A stretch of DNA of 48,316 bases from Acidisphaera sp. (GTDB lineage Bacteria; Pseudomonadota; Alphaproteobacteria; Acetobacterales; Acetobacteraceae), in the NCBI GenBank assembly GCA_019240395.1, contig JAFAYM010000165.1, forward strand, positions 1-48,316. The letters are read 5' to 3'. Of the stretch, positions 36,445 to 44,695 are shown piece by piece. Every line of letters begins with the position of its first letter. The stretch's first letter is position 1. The translations under genes and the position numbers were made by a program. The notes beneath the pieces are model-generated. The model was not told where the DNA came from. It searched no databases and worked only from the letters and a program-made list of their open reading frames with translations.

Positions 36445-36530
36445 GAGAGCATGTTCGCGCGAGGCGAGGCACATGGATTCCCGCTTCGCTGATATGACGG
36501 CCATGAGTCGGCGCGCCCGAGAACTGGTAT
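36445..36530. repeat. Composite repeat: hairpin fragment plus 60-base repeat copy 2
   Basis: 36447-36467 is the inverse of the arm at 30297-30318 (GAGCATGTTCGCGCGAGGCG). 36471-36530 is the second copy of the repeat at 28201. No gene in this gap between the lipoprotein gene and the DUF4169 gene. Confidence 0.82.
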
Positions 36531-36562
36531 CAGAGACGTGATGGCTTCGAGCCGCTCTTGCT

Positions 36563-36748
36563 CTAGCCGCCGTCTTCATCGCGTCGTGCACCGTCGAGCA
36601 GCTTGCGGCGCAGCGCCTCCGCCGCTTCGTCGCGCTGCCGCTCGGCCTTGCTGCGGCCGTGCCTGGCGCGGTTCTCCTCGGCCGCTCGCAGCGCCGCCTC
36701 GCGGAGTTTGCGCCGCCGCGCGCGGTGCAGATTGACGATCTCGGCCAT
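36563..36748 (-). CDS. DUF4169 family protein
   Basis: Very small, highly charged protein of 61 residues. It starts [20 protein letters not shown] and has the family [19 protein letters not shown], followed by an acidic tail. DUF4169 proteins are widespread in Alphaproteobacteria and have no known function. It should be a single amphipathic helix. ATG 36748; an AGGGG lies about 10 bases upstream. It is divergent from cysD, the two starts being 36 bases apart, so their promoters must overlap. Confidence 0.85.
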   Translation of the reverse strand: MAEIVNLHRARRRKLREAALRAAEENRARHGRSKAERQRDEAAEALRRKLLDGARRDEDGG

Positions 36749-36784
36749 GCCGTCACCCCTTCACGTCAGATGCGGTCATCCCTC

Positions 36785-37684
36785 ATGACCGCCGCCCTGA
36801 GGCACCTCGAGAACGAGAGCGTGCACATCTTCCGCGAGGCGGTGGCGGAAAGCCGCAAGCCGGTCCTGCTGTACTCCGTCGGCAAGGATTCCTCGGTGCT
36901 CCTGCACCTCGCGCTGAAAGCCTTCCGTCCCGCCCGGCTGCCGTTCCCGCTGCTGCACATCGACACCGGCTGGAAATTCCGCGACATGATCGCGCATCGC
37001 GATGCGACCGCACGCCGGCTCGGCGTCGAGCTGATCGTGCACCGCAACCCCGAAGGCCTCAATCCCTTCGAGCACGGCTCGGCCCACTACACGAGGGTGA
37101 TGAAGACCGAGGCGCTGAAACAGGCGCTGCACGCCGGTGGCTACGACGTCATTTTCGGCGGCGCGCGTCGCGACGAGGAGAAGTCGCGCGCCAAGGAACG
37201 CATCTTCTCCATCCGCTCACCGGCGCATGCCTGGGACCCCAAGCGCCAGCGGCCGGAGCTGTGGGACCTGTTCAATACCCGGCTTTCCCCCGGCGAGACG
37301 GCGCGCGTATTTCCCCTCTCGAACTGGACCGAGCGCGATGTCTGGCGCTACATCCTTCAGGAGAGCATTCCGGTGGTGCCGCTGTACTTCGCCGCCGAAC
37401 GGCCGGTTGTGGAACGGCCGGCCGGGGAGAGCGGAGGCGGATTGATCGTCGTCGATGATGATCGTATGCCGTTGCGGCCGGGAGAGCGTCCGGTAGAGCG
37501 CATGGTGCGCTTCCGCACTCTGGGTTGCTATCCGCTGACTTTTGCAACCGCCTCCACGGCCTCGGGCGTGTCTGAACTCCTTGAGGAGCTGCGCGCGGCG
37601 CAGATTTCCGAACGCAGCTTCCGGCTGATCGATCACGATGAGCCGGCATCGATGGAACGCAAGAAGCGGGAAGGCTATTTCTGA
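36785..37684 (+). CDS. cysD: Sulfate adenylyltransferase small subunit
   Basis: ATP sulfurylase catalytic subunit of 299 residues, which makes adenylyl sulfate with the GTPase CysN. Visible motifs are the PP-loop-like [58 protein letters not shown] and the C-terminal [12 protein letters not shown] choose ATG 36785, whose opening [14 protein letters not shown] fits the family; ATG 36770 is an alternative, and neither has a ribosome site. CysN or CysNC normally follows, but the next gene, 91 bases on, is a glycosyltransferase. CysN must lie elsewhere. Confidence 0.95.
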   Translation: MTAALRHLENESVHIFREAVAESRKPVLLYSVGKDSSVLLHLALKAFRPARLPFPLLHIDTGWKFRDMIAHRDATARRLGVELIVHRNPEGLNPFEHGSAHYTRVMKTEALKQALHAGGYDVIFGGARRDEEKSRAKERIFSIRSPAHAWDPKRQRPELWDLFNTRLSPGETARVFPLSNWTERDVWRYILQESIPVVPLYFAAERPVVERPAGESGGGLIVVDDDRMPLRPGERPVERMVRFRTLGCYPLTFATASTASGVSELLEELRAAQISERSFRLIDHDEPASMERKKREGYF

Positions 37685-37775
37685 CCCGGATCGCCGGGTC
37701 CCTCTCCCTGCGTCCGCGTTGGCAGTTCAGCAAACGATCAGCGATTAGCATCACCCCTCAGCGTCCCAACCCGGC

Positions 37776-40028
37776 ATGTCGGATCAACCACCGCTACAAC
37801 GTCTCTGCATCGACCTCGCCTACTTCGAGCAGGGTTGCCTGTTCGTCTTCGGCTGGATGGTGGAGCCGGGCCCCCCACTGGTCGGGGTGCGTCTGCATGT
37901 CGGCGCGCGCGCGATCGACCTCTCGCGCGGCCTGCTGCGCTTTGCCCGGCCGGACGTGGCGGAGCATTGGCCAGGGGTGGCCCGGGGCATCGATCACGGT
38001 CTGCTCATCGCCGCTTGTCCGCCGGGCGAGATAGATGCCTCGGGGTGCTCGCTTTCCCTTATCTTGGCCGATGGCACCGCCTGGGATGCCACGGCGGAGC
38101 TCTCGCGCGACCGCGACCGCTTTGCGGGCTTTGCCGAGGGGCACGCCGGCGCGCTCGAGCGGCTGTTCGCCATGCTCGACACGCAGACCGCCGATCGGCT
38201 GCGCGCCGTGGCCGGGGTGGGCGGCGGCGCAGCCCTCGCGGCGCCGCGCATCGACCTGATCTGCCTGCCGGTGCGCAACACGCTGCTGGTGCTCGGCGGC
38301 GATCTCGACCCGGCTGTCGAGACGATCGGCCTGCAGGGTGTGGCCGCGGTTGCCCGGCCGCTGCGCTTCCGGCGCGAGGTCGCCCCCGGGGTCGTACGCC
38401 AGGGCGCGTCCGGCGATTTCGTCGCGATCATCGACTTCGACGAAGCACAAGGGCTGGCCGGCGATCTCGTGCTGGTGCTGGCCGGCGGCGATCGCCTCCG
38501 GCGGCAGCCGCTGGGCGTCCCCGCCGCGCTCGATCGCGGGCTCGCCGCCCTCGAGCGGCACCTGCGCACGTTCGACGCCGACAGCCGCCTGGTCGTCCTC
38601 GGGGCGATGGCGGCCGGCATCGCCCGATGGCAGGTGCCGCCGGCAATCGCCGCCCGGCTCGCCACGCTCCGGGACCTCGCGGTGGCGGAGCTGCCGAGCC
38701 GGCTCGATCGCCCCGATCTCGGCGTCCGGCTGACCCTCGACCTCGTCCATCCCGTCGGGCAGGAGGGCGTGTTCCTCGCGGGCTGGGCGGTGCTGGAGAC
38801 CGACCGCGTCGAGCAGGTGAATTTCCGGCTCGCCGACGAGCCCGGCACCGACATCCTGGCGCACTGGGTGGCGCATCAGCGGCCGGATGTCTGGCGTTCG
38901 CTGAAGCGCGAGGGGGCGCTGCTGGAAACCGACGAGCTCGGCTTCATCTGCTTCATTCCCCAGCCGATCGCGCCCGACCGCAAGCAGGCCGCCATCGCCG
39001 TGCGCTGCCGCGACCACGTCAGTCTGCACATGCGCGTCGATCTGCCGCCGGCGATCGCCGATCCCGTCGAGGCGATCAAGCCGATCCTGACGTCGTTTCA
39101 CCAGACCCACCGGATGCTGCGCCGGCTGCTCGACCGGCATATCGGTCCGGCGGTGCAGGCCGCCTGGTCGTCGCGAAAGCTCGCGGCCGCCGCGCCGGTC
39201 ATCGAGGATTTCGGCGCACCACCCGCCGACCCCGAGGTTTCGCTGGTCATCCCGCTCTACGCCCGCTTCGACTTCGTCGAGCACCAGCTCGCGCAGTTCG
39301 TCGATGACGCCTATCTGCGCCGCTGCGAAATCCTCTACGTCGTCGACGATCCCGCGATCTACGACGAATGCCGCCTCGCCTGCCTGGAGCTTTCCCGCTT
39401 CTACGAGGTGCCGTTCCGGCTGGTGTACAACCGCTGCAACGCCGGTTTCGCCGCAGCGACCAATCTCGGGGCGTCGCTGGCGCGCGGCCGCTACATCCTG
39501 ATGATGAACTCCGACGTGTTGCCGGATCGGCCGGGCTGGCTGGCCGAGCTGGTCGCGGCGCATCGCGCCCTGCCGGAGGCCGGCGCCGTCGCACCGAAGC
39601 TGCTCTACGAGGACGGCGGCATCCAACATGCCGGCATGCGGTTCATGCGCCTGCCGCTCTGGGGCGGTCTCTGGGTGAACGACCATCCGCGCAAGGGACA
39701 GCCGAACCAGGCCGGCACCGAGCCGGCGGAGTTCATGGCGCTGACCGGCGCCTGCCTGCTGATCCGCACCGCGCTGTGGCGCGAGGTCGGCGGGCTTTCC
39801 GAGGAATACGTGATCGGCGATTTCGAGGACAGCGATCTCTGCCTGAAGCTGCTGCGCGCCGGGCGCCGCAACTGGCTGGTGCCGGCGATCGAGCTCTACC
39901 ATCTCGAGCGGCAGTCGCAGGACCGCATCGGCGACGCCAGCTGGCGGCGCAATCTCTCGCTCTACAATTGCTGGACGCACACGCAGCGCTGGGACGGCGA
40001 GATTTCGCGCCGGCTCGAGGCGTCATGA
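37776..40028 (+). CDS. Large family-2 glycosyltransferase with duplicated N-terminal domain
   Basis: Protein of 750 residues. The C-terminal GT2 domain (about 486-750) starts VSLVIPLYARFDFVEHQL and has NRCNAGFAAATNLGA, the DxD-like MMNSDVLPD, and the acceptor-side GDFEDSDLCLKLLRAGRRN. The N-terminal 480 residues contain two similar modules. Module one has W27 (FVFGWMVE) and R58-PDV; module two has W337 (FLAGWAVLE) and R369-PDV, each with about 31 residues between. They may be beta-sandwich or carbohydrate-contact domains; I do not recognise them. No membrane span is seen. It overlaps the GT4 gene by 4 bases, so the pair probably builds one surface glycan. Confidence 0.85.
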   Translation: MSDQPPLQRLCIDLAYFEQGCLFVFGWMVEPGPPLVGVRLHVGARAIDLSRGLLRFARPDVAEHWPGVARGIDHGLLIAACPPGEIDASGCSLSLILADGTAWDATAELSRDRDRFAGFAEGHAGALERLFAMLDTQTADRLRAVAGVGGGAALAAPRIDLICLPVRNTLLVLGGDLDPAVETIGLQGVAAVARPLRFRREVAPGVVRQGASGDFVAIIDFDEAQGLAGDLVLVLAGGDRLRRQPLGVPAALDRGLAALERHLRTFDADSRLVVLGAMAAGIARWQVPPAIAARLATLRDLAVAELPSRLDRPDLGVRLTLDLVHPVGQEGVFLAGWAVLETDRVEQVNFRLADEPGTDILAHWVAHQRPDVWRSLKREGALLETDELGFICFIPQPIAPDRKQAAIAVRCRDHVSLHMRVDLPPAIADPVEAIKPILTSFHQTHRMLRRLLDRHIGPAVQAAWSSRKLAAAAPVIEDFGAPPADPEVSLVIPLYARFDFVEHQLAQFVDDAYLRRCEILYVVDDPAIYDECRLACLELSRFYEVPFRLVYNRCNAGFAAATNLGASLARGRYILMMNSDVLPDRPGWLAELVAAHRALPEAGAVAPKLLYEDGGIQHAGMRFMRLPLWGGLWVNDHPRKGQPNQAGTEPAEFMALTGACLLIRTALWREVGGLSEEYVIGDFEDSDLCLKLLRAGRRNWLVPAIELYHLERQSQDRIGDASWRRNLSLYNCWTHTQRWDGEISRRLEAS

Positions 40029-41386
40029 CCCGCATCCTGATGATTGCGCATGGCCATCCCGATCTCGGCGTCGGCGGCGGCGAGATTGCGGCGTACCGGC
40101 AATGCCAGGAGCTGCGCGCCCAGGGCCACGAGGTGCTGTTCATGGGCCGCATCGCCGAGCCGAGCGGCCATGGCGGCACGGTGTTTTCGGTGCGCGATGC
40201 CGGCCTGTCGGTGCCCGATCCGAGCCGGCAGGACGTGCTGTTCCACAGTCCGGATTTCGACCATTTCCGCTTCTCGCAGCGGGCGAAATGGGCGGTCTAC
40301 AAGGAGTTCCGCAGCCTGCTCGACCGCTTCGCGCCGGAGGTCGTGCACTTCCACCATTATGTGCATCTCGGCCTGGAGCTGATCCGCGAGGTGCGGAAGT
40401 ATTCCGGGGCCGTGCCGATCGTGCTGACGCTGCACGAGTATCTCGCGATCTGCAACAACCACGGCCAGATGATCAAGACGGAGGCCGCCAAGGCGCCCGG
40501 CCGGCTATGCGATCGCGCCGGCCCGGCCGACTGCCACGCCTGCTATCCCGACCGCTCGCCGCAGGATTTCTTCCTGCGCGAGCGCTTCATCAAGTCCTTC
40601 TTCAGCCTGGTGGACGCGTTCGTGTGTCCGAGCGAATTCCTGCTCGGCCGGTATGCGCAATGGGGCATCGCGCGCGAGAAGCTGGTGCTGCTCGAGAATG
40701 GCCAACCCGCGATTCCCGCGGACACGAGCGGGGATACGCAGGCTGAAAGTCTGTGCCGCCGCTTCGCTTTTTTCGGCCAGGTCTCCGAGCTGAAGGGCGT
40801 GCCGCTGTTCCTCGATGCGATCGATGCTCTGCCCGACACGCTGCGCGAGCGCCTCGCCTTCGACATCCACGGCACCTTGCATCATCAGTCCGAGGAGTTC
40901 CGCCGGAATTTCGCGGCGCGGGTCGCCGCATCCGGCGATGGCGTGCGCTTTCACGGCGGCTATCGGCCGGCGGATCTCTCGACATTGATGCGGCGGATCG
41001 GCTGGGTGGTCGTGCCCTCGATATGGTGGGAGAACTCGCCCCTGGTGATCCAGGAGGCGTTCAACCATGGCCGGCCGGTGATCTGCAGCAACATCGGCGG
41101 TCCCGCCGAGAAGGTCGCCGACGGGGTGACCGGCCTGCACTTCATCGCCGGTGATGCCGGCGACCTCGCAGAGCGCATCGGACAGGCGGCTGACGCCGGG
41201 CTCTGGGCGTCGCTGCGCCGCAACATCCGCCCCCCGCTCTCGATCGGCGAGGCGGCGCAGCGTCATTTGGATCTCTATCAGCGGCTGGCGCTACGGCGTG
41301 CCCCGGCCCCGTCGCCCGTCCCGACGCCGGCCGCGGCGGCCGCGGCGAGTGCCCCGGCGCGCCGCCTGGCGAGACGGGCGAAATAG
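40025..41386 (+). CDS. Family-4 glycosyltransferase
   Basis: GT-B-fold transferase of 453 residues. The N-terminal domain has the glycine-rich GVGGGEIAAYRQCQEL and HFHHYVHLGLELI; the C-terminal domain has FFGQVSELKG and the GT4 motif region SIWWENSPLVIQEAF with GRPVICSNIGGPAEKV. A cysteine-rich insert (CDRAGPADCHACY, about residues 160-172) is typical of some GT4 proteins acting in capsule or cell-wall synthesis. A Pro/Ala/Arg tail ends the protein. ATG 40025 overlaps the GT2 stop. No further sugar genes follow. Confidence 0.9.
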   Translation: MTRILMIAHGHPDLGVGGGEIAAYRQCQELRAQGHEVLFMGRIAEPSGHGGTVFSVRDAGLSVPDPSRQDVLFHSPDFDHFRFSQRAKWAVYKEFRSLLDRFAPEVVHFHHYVHLGLELIREVRKYSGAVPIVLTLHEYLAICNNHGQMIKTEAAKAPGRLCDRAGPADCHACYPDRSPQDFFLRERFIKSFFSLVDAFVCPSEFLLGRYAQWGIAREKLVLLENGQPAIPADTSGDTQAESLCRRFAFFGQVSELKGVPLFLDAIDALPDTLRERLAFDIHGTLHHQSEEFRRNFAARVAASGDGVRFHGGYRPADLSTLMRRIGWVVVPSIWWENSPLVIQEAFNHGRPVICSNIGGPAEKVADGVTGLHFIAGDAGDLAERIGQAADAGLWASLRRNIRPPLSIGEAAQRHLDLYQRLALRRAPAPSPVPTPAAAAAASAPARRLARRAK

Positions 41387-41448
41387 GGCGCCCCTGGTCT
41401 TTGCGGCCCCGAGGCCGTAGAGCAATGTCCGCCTCTCCCGAAGATCCT

Positions 41449-41802
41449 CTAATCAGGCCCGACTGGGGCGTCGCCAAGTGGTAAGGCAGCGGATTTTGAT
41501 TCCGCCATGCGGAGGTTCGAATCCTCCCGCCCCAACCGTACGGCCGCCACGCCCGCCGGAGTGAGCTCCAAATGCCAATGGCATTGCAGCGCCCCTTGCG
41601 GCAGGCGCACCGGGTCGCGGATCAGGCCGCCGGCCAGGCAGGCCGCGAGTGCCGCGTGGAACGCATCCGCATCGAGCGCCAGGCCCGTGATTTCCTGAAA
41701 CCGGTTCAGCCCTGCGGCGAAATCCGGCTCGCTGATCCGATGATGAAAGGCGGTTTGCAGGATCTGCCACGCAATCGTGCGGTGATCACGCTCTAGATCC
41801 AC
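41449..41802 (-). CDS. Small hypothetical protein running antisense through tRNA-Gln
   Basis: Frame of 117 residues starting GTG 41802, overlapping the end of the CsbD gene by 10 bases, which suggests coupling. Residues 1-90 (RTIAWQILQTAFHHRISEPD, QEITGLALDADAFHAALAAC) look like a helical cytoplasmic protein of unknown family. The last 27 residues are encoded by the complement of tRNA-Gln (GREDSNLRMAESKSAALPLG), a sequence that often appears as an artefact, but here the frame leads into it without an earlier stop. I do not recognise the family. Confidence 0.6.
   Translation of the reverse strand: MDLERDHRTIAWQILQTAFHHRISEPDFAAGLNRFQEITGLALDADAFHAALAACLAGGLIRDPVRLPQGALQCHWHLELTPAGVAAVRLGREDSNLRMAESKSAALPLGDAPVGPD
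41464..41535 (+). tRNA. tRNA-Gln (anticodon TTG)
   Basis: Acceptor TGGGGCG/CGCCCCA, D-arm GCC...GGC, anticodon stem GCGGA/TCCGC around loop TTTTGAT (anticodon TTG), 5-base variable region, T-arm GGAGGTTCGAATCCTCC, discriminator A. The CCA end is not encoded. The minus strand of this tRNA is part of the frame at 41449-41802. Confidence 0.96.
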
Positions 41803-42065
41803 CGCCCGATGCGTCCGATCAGGTATCCGATGATCACCGCCGTGAGCACGGTGGTGAGCGGCTGCTCCCGCGTCCGCGTGCTCAGCCGGTCCATGGCGTC
41901 GCAAGCGCTGTCCATCAGCGCGCCGTAGCTGTCCTGCAGCCGTCCGGCCGCCTGGTCGATCTTGCCCTGGGCTTGGGTCTTGGCGTCACCGGTGAAGCGA
42001 CCAGCGGCTTCCTCGACATTGCCGGCCGCGGTCCTGGCGGCTCCCTCGAAGCGGTTCCCACTCAT
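41793..42065 (-). CDS. CsbD-like stress protein with C-terminal membrane segment
   Basis: Protein of 90 residues. The first half matches CsbD-type repeats (NRFEGAARTAAGNVEEAAGR and KTQAQGKIDQAAGRLQD). The C-terminus has a glycine-zipper-like membrane segment (TTVLTAVIIGYLIGRIGRW), so it probably sits at the inner membrane. CsbD proteins are general-stress induced with unknown mechanism. ATG 42065 has GGGAG 9 bases upstream, and an EcfG-like promoter lies just ahead. It overlaps the small gene downstream. Confidence 0.86.
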   Translation of the reverse strand: MSGNRFEGAARTAAGNVEEAAGRFTGDAKTQAQGKIDQAAGRLQDSYGALMDSACDAMDRLSTRTREQPLTTVLTAVIIGYLIGRIGRWI

Positions 42066-42101
42066 CTGGAGTTCTCCCGATTGGATGCCTGGTGCCATAC
42101 T

Positions 42102-42127
42102 AACGCCGCACCGCCGCCTCGGCTTCC
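42102..42127 (-). promoter_or_regulatory. EcfG-type (general stress) promoter for the csbD-like gene
   Basis: On the minus strand, GGAAG (42127-42123), exactly 17 bases, CGTT (42105-42102), about 37 bases before the ATG. The alphaproteobacterial general-stress sigma EcfG recognises GGAAC-N17-CGTT, so one base differs. A CsbD-like stress gene is a fitting target. Confidence 0.6.
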
Positions 42128-42377
42128 CCGATGTGCCAGCATTATGGGACGGCTCAGGCCCGATCAATACAGTCCAGCCCGCAGCAGCCAACCATAGTAG
42201 AAGAAGCTTCCCGGACTGAACGGAACCGGGCGCCGGAGTAACAATTTCTCGACTGCCCGATCATACGGCATTGGACCAGGCGCGATTTACAGAACCAGTA
42301 TGGTGCTTCGGCCAAATCGACCGGTGCCGCGCAGATTTGATCTGGCGCATTCCCCGGCTCTTGCTAACACTCCCCCG
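42128..42377. other. Divergent intergenic region
   Basis: Between the csbD-like gene and the GH1-like gene. Apart from the EcfG-like promoter just before it I see no convincing element. A frame extending the GH1-like gene back to ATG 42300 lacks a ribosome site. Confidence 0.5.
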
Positions 42378-43688
42378 ATGAAATCCCGGACCCCGGTCGT
42401 TCCCCCCTTGTCACTGTGGGGCGGCATCGAGTGCAGCATGGTCCGGGTCGGCGACACTTGGCGCGACCAGTTGCGCGAGACCGGCCACTACGACCGTCCG
42501 GAAGACCTCGACACCATCGCCGCCCTCGGCCTGCGCACCCTGCGCTACCCCGTGCTGTGGGAGCACGTGGCGCCCCGGCACCCGGCCGAGCGCGATTGGC
42601 ACTGGCACGACGACCGCCTGCAGCGGTTGCTTTCCCTCGGCGTCGCGCCGATCGCCGGCCTGGTGCACCACGGGTCCGGCCCCCGCTACACCAGCCTGGC
42701 CGACCCCGGCTTCGGCGAGGGCCTGGCGCGGCACGCGGCGGCGGTGGCGCGGCGCTATCCCTGGATCGCCGACTGGACGCCGGTCAACGAGCCGCTCACC
42801 ACGGCCCGCTTCTCCGGCCTCTACGGGCACTGGTACCCGCACCAGCGCGACCCCTATCTGTTCTTGCGCATGGTGGCCAACCAGTGCCACGCCACCCTGC
42901 TGGCCATGCGGGCGATCCGCCGCGAGGTGCCGCACGCCCGACTCGTGCAGACCGAGGACATCGGCAAGACCTTCGCCACGTCGCGCCTCGCCTATCAGGC
43001 CGAGCACGACAACGCCCGCCGCTGGCTCAGCTTCGACCTGCTCTGCGGCCATCTCGACCGTAACCACCCCTGGTGGAACAACCTGCTCGAGGCCGGGGTG
43101 CCGCAGCGCCAGCTCGAAGACCTGCTGAGCGGGGAGGCGGCGCCCGCCCTCATCGGCGTGAACCACTATGCCACCAGCGACCGCTTCCTCGATGACCGGA
43201 TCTCGCTCTATCCGCCGGCGCTGCGCGGCGGCAACGGGCAGGAACGCTACGTCGATACCGAGGCGGTCCGCGTCCTGACCGGCGAAGGACTCGGCTGGAG
43301 CGCACGGCTGCAGGAGGTCTGGGAGCGCTACCGGCTGCCGCTCGCCGCGACCGAAATCCACCTCGGCGACGGCGAGGCGGAACAGATCCGCTGGCTGCAC
43401 GAGGCTTGGCAGGCCGCCGTCGCCCTGCGGGCGCAGGGTGTCGACATGCGCGCCGCCACCGTCTGGGCCCTGTTCGGCTCGATGGACTGGAACAGCCTGC
43501 TGACCGGCAAGGCCGGGCACTACGAGCCGGGCGCCTTCGATGCGCGCCACTCCCCGCCGCGCGCGACCCTGCTCGCCGAGGCGGTCAGCGCCCTCGCCCA
43601 GACCGGACACTTCTCGCATGCGCTCCTCGCCGACGAGGGATGGTGGCGGCGGGAGGATCGGTTGCACGTGCGGGTGGCGCGGGGGTAA
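42378..43688 (+). CDS. GH1-like glycoside hydrolase (TIM barrel)
   Basis: Protein of 436 residues resembling the family-1 glycosidase-like proteins of sugar-nucleotide clusters. The probable acid/base is E138 (WTPVNEPLT) and the probable nucleophile E326 (LAATEIHLGD). Other barrel segments are LWGGIECSMVRVGD, LRTLRYPVLWEHV, LVHHGSGP and IGVNHYATSDRF. It is shorter than typical GH1 enzymes and lacks the full aglycone loops, so activity is plausible but unproven. The chosen start (ATG 42378) puts the conserved LSLWGG block near the N-terminus; no ribosome site is obvious. No signal peptide is visible. A dispersed repeat separates it from the aminotransferase gene. Confidence 0.8.
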   Translation: MKSRTPVVPPLSLWGGIECSMVRVGDTWRDQLRETGHYDRPEDLDTIAALGLRTLRYPVLWEHVAPRHPAERDWHWHDDRLQRLLSLGVAPIAGLVHHGSGPRYTSLADPGFGEGLARHAAAVARRYPWIADWTPVNEPLTTARFSGLYGHWYPHQRDPYLFLRMVANQCHATLLAMRAIRREVPHARLVQTEDIGKTFATSRLAYQAEHDNARRWLSFDLLCGHLDRNHPWWNNLLEAGVPQRQLEDLLSGEAAPALIGVNHYATSDRFLDDRISLYPPALRGGNGQERYVDTEAVRVLTGEGLGWSARLQEVWERYRLPLAATEIHLGDGEAEQIRWLHEAWQAAVALRAQGVDMRAATVWALFGSMDWNSLLTGKAGHYEPGAFDARHSPPRATLLAEAVSALAQTGHFSHALLADEGWWRREDRLHVRVARG

Positions 43689-43764
43689 CAAGCAAGGAAG
43701 GCGAGGGCGCTGCCCCAACTCTAGAAGGGTGGGCCCGCTGGGGCCCGTCGGCCCCAGACCCCAT
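43688..43764. repeat. Dispersed two-hairpin intergenic repeat, copy 3
   Basis: Starts AACAAGCAAGG like the copy at 868, then GCGAGGGCGCTGCCCC, an 18-base insert, GCTGGGGCCCGTCGGCCCC and AGACCCCATGAC. The stem pairs co-vary with the other copies (GGGGCC/GGCCCC instead of GGGGTC/GACCCC), supporting a selected structure. Confidence 0.8.
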
Positions 43765-43783
43765 GACTCAAGAGAGAAAGCAC

Positions 43784-44689
43784 ATGAGCTGGGCGACCGG
43801 AGCAGCGTACAAGGACGGGCGCATCATGCCGGTCCCGGAGGCGACCATTCCCGTCACGGAATGGGGGTATCGGCGCTCCGACGTGACCTATGACGTGGTC
43901 AGCGTCTGGGGCGGCGCGTTCTTCCGCCTGGCTGACCATATCAGCCGCTTTCGCGCTTCCATGCAGACCTTCCGGCTGACCCCGCGCGAGACCGACGAGG
44001 ACATCCGCAGCATCCTGCATGAGCTGGTGCGGCGGACCGGGCTGCGCGAGGCCTACGTCGCCATGGACTGCCTGCGCAACCGCCCGCCGCCCGGCACCCG
44101 GCTGCATCCCGCCAACGCCACCTGCACCCTGCTGGCATTCGCCGTGCCCTATGTCTGGCTGATGCCGCGCGAGACCATCGAGCGCGGCGTGCACCTCATC
44201 ATCTCCTCCACACCGCGCATCCCCGAGATCTGCCTCGATCCTCGCGCGAAGAACTTCCATTGGGCCGACATGACGCGTTCGCTGTTCGAGGCGGAGGAGA
44301 AGGGTGCGGACAATCCCGTCCTGCTCGACCTCGACGGCAACGTCACCGAAGGCCCCGGCTTCAACGTCTTCGCCGTCACCAACGGCGTGGTCGCCACACC
44401 GGATCGCGGCGTGCTCGAAGGCATCACCCGCCTGTCGGTGATCGAGCTGTGCGGCAAGCTGGATATTCCCTGCGAGATCCGCCCGGTGCCGGCTGACGAG
44501 CTGCGCCAGGCCGACGAGATCTTCATCAGCTCGACGGCCGGCGGCGTCATGGGCGTCACCAGGCTGGATCGCCGCGTCCTCGGCAACGATCGGCCGGGAC
44601 CGCTCACCGAAAGAATGCGCGAGGCCTACTGGCGCTTCCGCAAGGAGGGCTGGCACGCCGACCCCGTCACCTACGATCTGGCTGCCTGA
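43784..44689 (+). CDS. Class IV PLP-dependent aminotransferase
   Basis: Fold-type IV enzyme of 301 residues, related to branched-chain and D-amino-acid aminotransferases. The PLP Lys is K156 (DPRAKNFHWADM). Others are the N-terminal EWGYRRSDVTYDVV, R in DHISRFRAS, the phosphate-site LDGNVTEGPGFNVF and EGITRLSVIEL, and EIFISSTAGGVM. ATG 43784 with AGAGAAAG upstream; an ATG at 43763 in the repeat's end is in frame and possible. The substrate is undefined. PanE-like reductase follows after 6 bases, so both may act on one branched-chain or pantothenate-type keto acid. Confidence 0.9.
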   Translation: MSWATGAAYKDGRIMPVPEATIPVTEWGYRRSDVTYDVVSVWGGAFFRLADHISRFRASMQTFRLTPRETDEDIRSILHELVRRTGLREAYVAMDCLRNRPPPGTRLHPANATCTLLAFAVPYVWLMPRETIERGVHLIISSTPRIPEICLDPRAKNFHWADMTRSLFEAEEKGADNPVLLDLDGNVTEGPGFNVFAVTNGVVATPDRGVLEGITRLSVIELCGKLDIPCEIRPVPADELRQADEIFISSTAGGVMGVTRLDRRVLGNDRPGPLTERMREAYWRFRKEGWHADPVTYDLAA

Positions 44690-44695
44690 TACGCC

